The translations under genes were made by a program, and so were the position numbers. Below, piece by piece: positions 58,030-64,000 of a stretch of 64,000 bases of DNA. The stretch's first letter is position 1. Each line of letters opens with the position of its first letter. The notes below the pieces were generated by a model, which saw nothing but the letters and a program-made list of their open reading frames with translations, was not told the DNA's origin and made no database searches. This DNA is from Kribbella sp. NBC_00382 (GTDB lineage Bacteria; Actinomycetota; Actinomycetes; Propionibacteriales; Kribbellaceae): assembly GCF_036067295.1 (NCBI RefSeq), contig NZ_CP107954.1, positions 6,386,001-6,450,000 on the forward strand. Reading direction: 5' to 3'.

Positions 58030-58547
58030 GTGCCGCGCTGGTGCGTAGCCCGAAAGACCTGAAACGCCAACGACGCCTCCGATCCCATTCCTGCTGGGAC
58101 CATCTGCTGATCGCGCCGCTCTGGCCGAAGTACGGCGTCAATCTCGGTACGCTGCTCCGCACCTGCGATGCGGTCGGAGCCTGTCTCGCAGTACCGAAGC
58201 TGCCGTGGGTGCCGGATGCGCTGGCTCATGGCAACACGCTGAAACGCAGGACCTGCGTGCACTGGACCGGTCACGATCCCGTCCGCTGGCTGATCGACCA
58301 GAAGCAGCGCGACGACACGACCGTCGTCGGGGTCGAACTGGCCGACGAGTCGGTCCGCCTGGGTGATCTTCCGGCGGCACGCAACCGGACGATCGCAGTA
58401 CTGGGCCATGAGCGCGATGGCATTCCACCGGAGGCGCTGGAGCAGCTGGACCTGGTCGTGGAGATCCCAATGATCGGCACCGGGGGGAGTCTCAACGTCG
58501 CAGTTGCTGGGCCTTTGGTGCTGTATCGATTAGCCGGGTTGATTTGA
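58026..58547 (+). CDS. TrmH/SpoU-family RNA 2'-O-methyltransferase
   Basis: A 173-residue SPOUT methyltransferase that transfers a methyl group from SAM to a ribose in tRNA or rRNA. The three family motifs are present: NLGTLLRTCDAVGA (motif 1), LGHERDGIPPEALE (motif 2) and IPMIGTGGSLNVAVAGPLVLY (motif 3, trefoil knot; broken here for length: IPMIGTGG then SLNVAVA). There is no N-terminal RNA-binding extension. ATG 58026 overlaps the leader-ORF stop. The 3' end overlaps a convergent MarR gene by 18 nt. Confidence 0.92.
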   Translation: MSAALVRSPKDLKRQRRLRSHSCWDHLLIAPLWPKYGVNLGTLLRTCDAVGACLAVPKLPWVPDALAHGNTLKRRTCVHWTGHDPVRWLIDQKQRDDTTVVGVELADESVRLGDLPAARNRTIAVLGHERDGIPPEALEQLDLVVEIPMIGTGGSLNVAVAGPLVLYRLAGLI

Positions 58548-58979
58548 CGGCTGTAGGTGGTGGGCGAGGGTGTTGAGGGCTTCGGTCAGGGTTTTAAGGA
58601 CTGCGAGGTCCGTGGTGCCCGTGGCTGCTAGGAGGGCGGTGTCGATGGTGGTGGTGCGGACGTCTTTGACGCGGGGGGAGATGTCGCCGGCGGGGCGGAC
58701 GAGGCTGCGGCGGCGGTCGGCGGGGTCGGGGGCGGTCTCGATCGAGCCGGCCTCCTTCAGGCGGGCGACGGCGGTCGAGACCTGACTCTGGGGGAGTCCG
58801 GTGCGGGTGGCGATCTCGCCGATCGCGCTGTCGGGGTGGTCGCGGATGTCGGTCGCGACCACCAGCACCGTCCGGGTGCTGCCGCCGGTCGTCTTCGCAT
58901 CGGCCGGGGGCGACGGGAGGGCCTGCTCGCCGATTTTCATCAACGCCCGGCCCAGCAGGAACAGCTCGACTCCGTTCAT
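58530..58979 (-). CDS. MarR-family transcriptional regulator
   Basis: A 149-residue winged-helix protein: IGEIATRTGLPQSQVSTAVARLKEAGSIET (about 54-83) is the HTH, followed by the wing DPADRRRSLVRP. ATG 58979 is preferred to 59042 because a TACTGT box ends 6 nt before it. It is divergent from an alpha/beta hydrolase, with a MarR-type palindrome over both promoters, so it likely represses itself and the hydrolase. Confidence 0.88.
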   Translation of the reverse strand: MNGVELFLLGRALMKIGEQALPSPPADAKTTGGSTRTVLVVATDIRDHPDSAIGEIATRTGLPQSQVSTAVARLKEAGSIETAPDPADRRRSLVRPAGDISPRVKDVRTTTIDTALLAATGTTDLAVLKTLTEALNTLAHHLQPSNQPG

Positions 58980-58985
58980 GCGACC

Positions 58986-58991
58986 ACAGTA
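58986..58991 (-). promoter_or_regulatory. -10-like box for the MarR gene at 58530-58979
   Basis: TACTGT on the minus strand ends 6 nt before ATG 58979 and overlaps the operator candidate. Confidence 0.5.
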
Positions 58992-59007
58992 CATCGATCT
59001 TGATGTA
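58990..59007. promoter_or_regulatory. MarR operator candidate
   Basis: TACATC and GATGTA form perfect 6-bp arms around GATCTT. It overlaps the -10 box of the MarR gene and the -35 of the divergent hydrolase promoter. Confidence 0.65.
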
Positions 59008-59028
59008 TCGAAATAGATGGAATATGGT
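59000..59028 (+). promoter_or_regulatory. Promoter of the hydrolase at 59036
   Basis: TTGATG (59000-59005), a 17-nt spacer and TATGGT (59023-59028), which ends 7 nt before ATG 59036; leaderless. Confidence 0.6.
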
Positions 59029-59035
59029 CGGCGGC

Positions 59036-59896
59036 ATGACACAGACGCTGAAGGTCCCCGGAGCAGAGCTGTACTACGAAGTCCGCGGTCACGGCCCGTT
59101 GCTGCTGATCGGTCAGAGTGGGGACGGTGATGCCGACCGGTCCGCAGACCTGGTCGGGCAGTTGACCGACCACTTCACGGTCGTCAGCTACGACCGGAGG
59201 GGACTCAGCCGCAGCCCCCTGACCGACCCCAACCAGCCGGTGACCCCCGAGATGCACGCCGACGACATGCACCGGCTGCTGGCGGCACTCACCGATGAGG
59301 CGGCCGTAGTACTGGGATGCAGCATCGGGGCGCTCCTCGGACTGCAGTTGGCCGCCGATCACCCCGAGCAGGTCAGCGTGCTGATCGCTCATGACCCGGC
59401 GACTCCTGGACTGCTGCCGGCGGCAGATCGAGTACGGATCGAGCAGACGTTGGCCGACATCCAGGCTGCCTATCGCCAGGACGGTCTGCCGGCAGCGCTG
59501 CGGTTGCTGGCGGAGGCGACCGGTATCACCATCGACGCGATGGCCCGCGAGCCTCAGGTCGTACTGCAGCCGACGACCGCGGCGCGAGTGGCGAACATGG
59601 ACTTCTTCCTCACGAACGACCTGAGCCGCCTCAGCGAGAACGCTCTCGACGCAGAGACGGTGGTGAGGGCGGTCGCAAGCGGCGTACGGATCATCGCTGC
59701 GGCGGGGGAGGCATCTCACGCTGCGTGGAACTACCAGTGCGCTGAGATCCTGGCTGGTCTGGTGGGCTCGGAGGTGGTGGAGTTTCCGGGTGGGCACAAC
59801 GGGAACACGATGTTCCCGCGGGCGTTCGCGGCCCGGCTGCTGGACGTGCTGCAGCGGGAGCGGTTGGTGCGGGCTGGTGATGCCGTTGGCGGGTAG
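59036..59896 (+). CDS. Alpha/beta hydrolase
   Basis: A 286-residue hydrolase. Residues near 20-35 (RGHGPLLLIGQSGDGD) form an atypical oxyanion region, YDRRGLSRSP follows, and the nucleophile elbow is GCSIGA with Ser near residue 98. The base His is likely in EFPGGHNGNTMFP. Likely an esterase or lactonase. No Shine-Dalgarno; the promoter predicts a leaderless mRNA. Controlled in all probability by the divergent MarR. Confidence 0.9.
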   Translation: MTQTLKVPGAELYYEVRGHGPLLLIGQSGDGDADRSADLVGQLTDHFTVVSYDRRGLSRSPLTDPNQPVTPEMHADDMHRLLAALTDEAAVVLGCSIGALLGLQLAADHPEQVSVLIAHDPATPGLLPAADRVRIEQTLADIQAAYRQDGLPAALRLLAEATGITIDAMAREPQVVLQPTTAARVANMDFFLTNDLSRLSENALDAETVVRAVASGVRIIAAAGEASHAAWNYQCAEILAGLVGSEVVEFPGGHNGNTMFPRAFAARLLDVLQRERLVRAGDAVGG

Positions 59897-59914
59897 GGTG
59901 CTGCGGAACCAGGC

Positions 59915-60613
59915 ATGGCCAGAGGGGAGCTCGGGGTGGACCAGCAGTACGGGGGACAGGTAGCGAGGACGATCGGGGGTGATCATCTTGCGCTCAGGGA
60001 TCAGGTGCTGGCCGAGTTGCGGCGGCGGATCGTCGACGGGGACTACAAGCAGGGTGAGCGGCTGACCGAGAACCGGTTGGCGGACGACTTCGGGGTGTCG
60101 CGCAATCCGGTGCGTGAGGCGTTGCGGGTGGTCGAGACCGAGGGGTTCGTGGAGATCCTGCCGCGGCGTGGTGCGGTAGTGGCGACGCTCGACGAGACGG
60201 CGATCCGGGACCTGTTCGCGGTACGAGAGCAGCTTGAGACGCTGGCGGCCGGGCTGGCTGCTGAGCGGGCGACCAGCGAGGATGTCGCTCGGCTGCGGAA
60301 GTTGCTGGACGACGCGAGCGCTGCCACGGAGGCTGAGGACTTCGATCAGGTCGCCGAGCTGAACAGCGCGCTGCACCTCGCGGTGATCGAGATCAGCGGG
60401 AACCGGTGGCTGGCGTCGCTGTCGGCGGCTATGTACCACCACGTGCACTGGGTGTTCCGGCTCGGCGCCGCCCAGCGAGCTCCGCACTCGTGGAAAGAGC
60501 ACATCCGAGTAGTGGACGCCATAGCCGCCGGCGACCGGGCTGCCGCGACTGCAGCAGCCCGCGACCACGTAGAGGCCGCAGCCAACGCAGCCCTAGCCGG
60601 CCCAACCGCCTAG
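59915..60613 (+). CDS. GntR-family regulator (FCD domain)
   Basis: A 232-residue FadR-subfamily regulator. Winged helix at about 28-90 (LRDQVLAELRRRIVDGDYKQGERLTENRLADDFGVSRNPVREALRVVETEGFV) and an all-helical FCD ligand domain at about 100-225, with metal-ligand candidates in LNSALHLAVIE and WKEHIRVVDAI. FCD regulators sense small carboxylates or amino-acid-like ligands. It converges on the gamma-glutamyltransferase operon, 28 bp away, which may be its target. Confidence 0.92.
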   Translation: MARGELGVDQQYGGQVARTIGGDHLALRDQVLAELRRRIVDGDYKQGERLTENRLADDFGVSRNPVREALRVVETEGFVEILPRRGAVVATLDETAIRDLFAVREQLETLAAGLAAERATSEDVARLRKLLDDASAATEAEDFDQVAELNSALHLAVIEISGNRWLASLSAAMYHHVHWVFRLGAAQRAPHSWKEHIRVVDAIAAGDRAAATAAARDHVEAAANAALAGPTA

Positions 60614-60641
60614 CCAGCCGGTACTCCGCGCCTAGCGGCGC

Positions 60642-62408
60642 CTAGCGGCCGGTGGCGTAGCCCTGCATTCCTCGGGGGTTGGCTGCTGCGGCTAGTACGC
60701 CGTCGGCGGTGCGGGAGACTGCGCAGAGGCGGCCCAGGCTCCAGGGGGCGGATTCGACGACCTGGTGGCCCTTGCTGATCAGGGTGTCTCGGACTACCGG
60801 GCCGAGGCGGCTCTCCAGCGTGAGGTTGCCCGGTACCGCCGCCCGTGGGTAGAAGGACGACGGGAACGCAGTGGTGTGCCACGCAGGCGCATCGATGGCC
60901 TCCTGCAAGTCCTGACCGCCCGCAAGGTGTCGCAGGAGGAACAGCAACTGCCACTGGTCCTGCTGGTCGCCACCGGGTGAGCCACAGGCCAGTACCGGCG
61001 TCCCATCCCGCAGTACCAGCGTCGGCGTGAGCGTGGTCCGCGGCCGCAGCCCCGGCGCGAGTGAGGACGCCAGCCCTTCCTCCAGCCAGAACATCTGCAA
61101 GCGGCTCCCCAGACAGAAGCCAAGCTCAGGGATGGTCGGCGACGACTGCAGCCACCCACCGCTGGGAGTAGCCGAGATGACGTTGCCCCACTGGTCGATC
61201 ACGTCGACATGACACGTGTCGCCGCGCGTGCCGCCATCAGGCGCCACCGTCGGCTCACCAGTGCTCGCGTCACCCACCACCCCCGACACGAGCGACGGCA
61301 GCCGCGGCACTCGCCCATCCGGACTACCGGGCCGCAGCTCGTACGACGCGGCTGCGCCGACCAACGCAGCCCGCTCAGCCGCATACGCCGGCGACAGCAG
61401 CGTCTTGAGCGGCACATCGCCCTCGCCGTACCAGGCCTCCCGATCCGCATAGGACAGCTTGGTGATCTCCGTGGTGGTGTGAACGGCCTCGGCACTCGTC
61501 AGATCAAGCGCCGACGGGTCACCCAGCTCGGCAAGGACGGCCAGCGACTGCAACAGCGCCGGCCCCTGACCCCACGGCCCGGTCTTGGCGACCGTGTGCC
61601 CGTGCCAGTCGAAGGTGGTCGGCTCCTCCCAGGTCGCCTCGTACGACGCCACATCGTCAGCCGTGATCAGCCCCGCATGGTCCTCACCGCTCGAATCGCG
61701 ATGCGGCAACCGCGAGAACCGGTCGATCGCCTCGGCGATGAACCCTTGGCGCCACGTAGTACGCGCTCTCTCGAGCTGCGCCACCCGGTCCGCGCCAGCC
61801 TCTTCGGCCGCGAGCAACAGCCGCTCGAGCGTGTCGGCGTACGCCGGATTGCGAAACAACTCATTTGCCCGCGGTGCCGCGCCGCCCTGCAGCCACAGCT
61901 CCGCAGAAGTCGGCCAGTGCTCCGTGAACAGCTCCCGGACCGTGTTGACCGTATCGCCGACCCGAGCAAGCACAGGGTGCCCGTTGCGCGCATACCCGAT
62001 CGCTGGCTCCAGCACCGTCCGGAGCGGCAGCGAGCCGTGATCCCGCAGCAGTAGCAACCACGCATCGACAGCACCCGGTACTGCGGCCGCCAGCGGCCCG
62101 GAGCCCGGGATGAGCGACAACCCCAGCCCCTTGAAGTGTTCGATCGTGGCGCCCGCCGGAGCCACCCCCTGCCCACACAGAACCCGCGGAGTCGGGTCGG
62201 CCGCAGTAGCGATGATCGCCGGTACCTCACCACCAGGACCATTGAGGTGCGGCTCCACCACGTGCAGCACGAACCCGGCGGCCGCAGCGGCGTCGAAGGC
62301 GTTGCCACCCAGCTCCAGGAGCCGCATGGCCGACTGGGACGCCAGCCAGTGCGTGGACGAGACCATCCCGAACGTGCCGCGCAGAGTGGGCCGGGTGGTG
62401 AAGGTCAT
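60642..62408 (-). CDS. Gamma-glutamyltransferase family protein (no signal peptide)
   Basis: A 588-residue Ntn-hydrolase that cleaves or transfers gamma-glutamyl groups after self-processing. The predicted new N-terminal nucleophile is T398 in GDTCHVDVIDQWGN; the Gly-Gly loop SGGWLQSS replaces the usual PLSSMSP-like site. The N-terminus MTFTTRPTLRGTFGMVSSTHWLASQ shows no export signal, unlike classical enzymes, so it probably works in the cytoplasm. ATGA overlap with the upstream ABC ATPase gene couples it to peptide uptake. A role in importing and hydrolysing gamma-glutamyl peptides is inferred. Confidence 0.9.
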   Translation of the reverse strand: MTFTTRPTLRGTFGMVSSTHWLASQSAMRLLELGGNAFDAAAAAGFVLHVVEPHLNGPGGEVPAIIATAADPTPRVLCGQGVAPAGATIEHFKGLGLSLIPGSGPLAAAVPGAVDAWLLLLRDHGSLPLRTVLEPAIGYARNGHPVLARVGDTVNTVRELFTEHWPTSAELWLQGGAAPRANELFRNPAYADTLERLLLAAEEAGADRVAQLERARTTWRQGFIAEAIDRFSRLPHRDSSGEDHAGLITADDVASYEATWEEPTTFDWHGHTVAKTGPWGQGPALLQSLAVLAELGDPSALDLTSAEAVHTTTEITKLSYADREAWYGEGDVPLKTLLSPAYAAERAALVGAAASYELRPGSPDGRVPRLPSLVSGVVGDASTGEPTVAPDGGTRGDTCHVDVIDQWGNVISATPSGGWLQSSPTIPELGFCLGSRLQMFWLEEGLASSLAPGLRPRTTLTPTLVLRDGTPVLACGSPGGDQQDQWQLLFLLRHLAGGQDLQEAIDAPAWHTTAFPSSFYPRAAVPGNLTLESRLGPVVRDTLISKGHQVVESAPWSLGRLCAVSRTADGVLAAAANPRGMQGYATGR

Positions 62409-63424
62409 CGAGCAACTCCTCTAGTGGTGTCTGCTTGATCGCGTACGTCGGGTCCACTGCCATCGTCGCCGACCAGGTGACAGGCGACGCGGTGTCCACC
62501 TTCCCCGATCACCCTGGACTCCGGTACCACCGTCCTGCACTTCTCGATCGCCACCGGACAGCGCGTGTGGAACCGGCAACCAGCCGGCGGGTCTATGGCC
62601 GACGGTAGGTCGTCCCCGAGCAGTACTGGTCGTCGAGCCCGCTGGGTAGACGGATCCGGCACAGGAGCCGCCGACAGCAGCGCCTGCGTGTAGGGATGAG
62701 CCGGTACGCCGAAGATGCGCTCCCGCGGCCCTTGCTCGACCAGCTGGCCCAGGTACATCACCGCTACCTCATCAGCCAGGTACTCGACGGCCGAAAGGTC
62801 GTGCGTGATGAACAGGCAGGCGAACCCGAGGTCCCGTTGCAGGTCGGCCAGCAGGTTGAGTACCGACGCCTGCACCGACACGTCGAGCGCACTGGTCGGC
62901 TCATCCGCTACCAGCAGCCGGGGAGACGAGATGAGCGCCCGGGCGATACTCACACGCTGTCGCTGCCCACCGGACAGCTCATGCGGCGACCGCTGAGCCA
63001 CCTCCGGGCGGAGGCCGACCCGACGAAGCGCCTCGGCCACCGCGGACGGAATGTCGCGTTGCTCAGCAGGGAGCGCTCTCCGCTGTCGCATGAGGCGCAA
63101 TGGTTCGCCCACGATGTCCCCGACGGACAGGCGTGGGTCGAGCGAGCCGGCCGGGTCCTGGAAGACGATCGACACGTCCCGCCGGTGCGGGCGGAGTTGG
63201 CGACGGTTGAGGTGGGTGATGTCGGCATCGGCGAGCCGGACGGTGCCTTCGGTCGGTTCCAGCAGCCGGACGATGCAGCGGCCGACCGTGGACTTCCCGG
63301 AACCGCTCTCTCCGACCAGCGCCACGACAGCACCCTTCGGGATCCGCAGCGAGACGCCGTCGACCGCACGGACCGGCCCGAAGTGCATGACGAGGTTCTC
63401 GAGCTCCAGCGCGTACTCGGTCAT
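62405..63424 (-). CDS. Oligopeptide/dipeptide ABC transporter ATP-binding protein (OppF-like)
   Basis: A 339-residue ATPase. Walker A GESGSGKST (about 38-46), signature LSGGQRQR, Walker B LLVADEPTSALD and the switch His in FITHDLSAVEY. The C-terminal oligo_HPY extension HPYTQALLSAAP and a four-Cys-like iron-sulphur region (CRFHTRC, KC, C near the end) mark the Opp/Dpp class. Both stop and start overlap neighbours by ATGA. It energises uptake together with the OppD-like partner. Confidence 0.95.
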   Translation of the reverse strand: MTEYALELENLVMHFGPVRAVDGVSLRIPKGAVVALVGESGSGKSTVGRCIVRLLEPTEGTVRLADADITHLNRRQLRPHRRDVSIVFQDPAGSLDPRLSVGDIVGEPLRLMRQRRALPAEQRDIPSAVAEALRRVGLRPEVAQRSPHELSGGQRQRVSIARALISSPRLLVADEPTSALDVSVQASVLNLLADLQRDLGFACLFITHDLSAVEYLADEVAVMYLGQLVEQGPRERIFGVPAHPYTQALLSAAPVPDPSTQRARRPVLLGDDLPSAIDPPAGCRFHTRCPVAIEKCRTVVPESRVIGEGGHRVACHLVGDDGSGPDVRDQADTTRGVAR

Positions 63425-64000
63425 CTGCCCTCCGGATTCCAGCAGGCGACACCCGCGGTCAACACGGGTTCCTTCGTCCTGCAGATGTCGATGACGCGCG
63501 GGCACCGGTCGGCGAACGTACAGGCATCCGGCTGCTCCGCCAGGACCGGTACCAGGCCAGGGATCTCGTTGAGACGGTCCGAACCCGCGTGGCGGCCGGC
63601 CGATGGTGAGGCGCCCAGAAGCCCTGCTGTGTAAGGGTGTTGAGGCTTCGCGAACAGCTCGTGTACTTCGGCAGTCTCGACCACCCGTCCGGCGTACATG
63701 ACGGCCACACGATCGGCGAGATCGGCGACGACTCCGAGGTCATGGGTGATCAGCACGACGCTGGTGCCGAGTCGTTCGCGCAGCGCCCGCAGTACGTCGA
63801 GAATGCCGGCTTGGATGGTCACGTCGAGCGCCGTGGTCGGCTCGTCGGCGATCAGCACCTTGGGGTCGCAGGCAACGGCCATGGCGATCATCACGCGCTG
63901 CCGCATCCCGCCCGAGAGTTGGTGCGGGTAGTCGTCGACCCGCCGCTCGGCCGAGGAGATGCCGACCAGCTTGAGCAGCTCGATCGACCGCTTGCGCGCT
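63421..64000 (-). CDS. Oligopeptide/dipeptide ABC transporter ATP-binding protein (OppD-like), partial
   Basis: The frame enters from the right edge; the N-terminal half with Walker A lies outside. Visible are the signature LSGGMRQR, Walker B VLIADEPTTALD, switch LITHDLGVVADLAD, HPYTAGLLGASPS and the C-terminal Cys set (CTFADRC, ICRTK, ACW) of Opp/Dpp ATPases. The stop overlaps the OppF-like start (ATGA). The permease and binding-protein genes presumably lie further right. Confidence 0.93.
   Translation of the reverse strand, partial: ARKRSIELLKLVGISSAERRVDDYPHQLSGGMRQRVMIAMAVACDPKVLIADEPTTALDVTIQAGILDVLRALRERLGTSVVLITHDLGVVADLADRVAVMYAGRVVETAEVHELFAKPQHPYTAGLLGASPSAGRHAGSDRLNEIPGLVPVLAEQPDACTFADRCPRVIDICRTKEPVLTAGVACWNPEGR

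Noticed and set aside
1..64000. tRNA, rRNA, integrase, transposase or prophage genes
   Set aside because: None seen. The atypical gene at 24366 has no adjacent recombinase, tRNA or direct repeats that I can identify.

Overview
The window is high-GC actinobacterial chromosome. The evidence is very GC-rich third codon positions, frequent GTG starts, several F420-type luciferase-like oxidoreductases and an actinobacterial SoxR. Many -10-like TAnnnT boxes sit 6-7 nt before start codons, which implies leaderless mRNAs. A soil Propionibacteriales genus such as Kribbella is my best guess, from overall gene style only. I see no rRNA, tRNA, IS element, prophage or CRISPR array. Most of the window is ordinary accessory metabolism with an unusually high density of small regulator/target pairs.

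Layout. 1-4.6 kb (minus strand): a membrane protein cut by the window edge, a LacI regulator, an amidase, peptide deformylase, an F420-type oxidoreductase and a lipoprotein. 4.6-15.1 kb: DinB, HxlR with an F420/NADP-type reductase, small secreted proteins, a beta-propeller hydrolase, a DODA dioxygenase, a BCCT carrier, a second F420-type enzyme, a cold-shock protein, an emfourin-like protein, a secreted GH20 hexosaminidase and a VOC protein. 15.1-19.9 kb: a dehalogenase-like hydrolase, a PfpI-MarR pair under a perfect palindrome, and a large secreted protein with two discoidin domains behind a promoter flanked by two palindromes. 19.9-24.1 kb: HrpA. 24.1-25.8 kb: an atypical lower-GC membrane protein beside an F420-enzyme remnant.

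25.8-32.3 kb is the most coherent pathway. A tctC-tctB-tctA-usp operon faces an operon of IclR regulator, class III CoA-transferase and a citrate-synthase-fold CoA lyase, with nearly every junction overlapping. I infer uptake of a citrate-like acid, CoA activation by transfer and cleavage to acetyl-CoA plus an oxoacid. 32.3-35.7 kb: TetR followed by a self-contained P450-ferredoxin-reductase operon behind a 17-bp spaced palindrome.

35.6-45.1 kb: an XRE/aldo-keto reductase pair, acyl-CoA ligase/SDR/hydrolase genes, an Xaa-Pro-type peptidase, a GlxA-like regulator, an MFS carrier and soxR with a SoxR-type box. 45.1-47.5 kb: a repeat-rich gap, then a leaderless RecQ-like helicase fused to a decayed phosphoribosyltransferase domain. 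47.7-60 kb: XRE, an ArsR-SRPBCC fusion facing an epimerase-SRPBCC protein across a 21-bp operator, GNAT, SDR, a double-MerR regulator, a class III nucleotide cyclase, an M1 aminopeptidase, an orphan histidine kinase, a SpoU methyltransferase preceded by a 14-codon leader ORF, and a MarR/hydrolase pair. 60-64 kb: a GntR gene facing a gamma-glutamyltransferase operon with two peptide-ABC ATPases, the last cut by the window edge.
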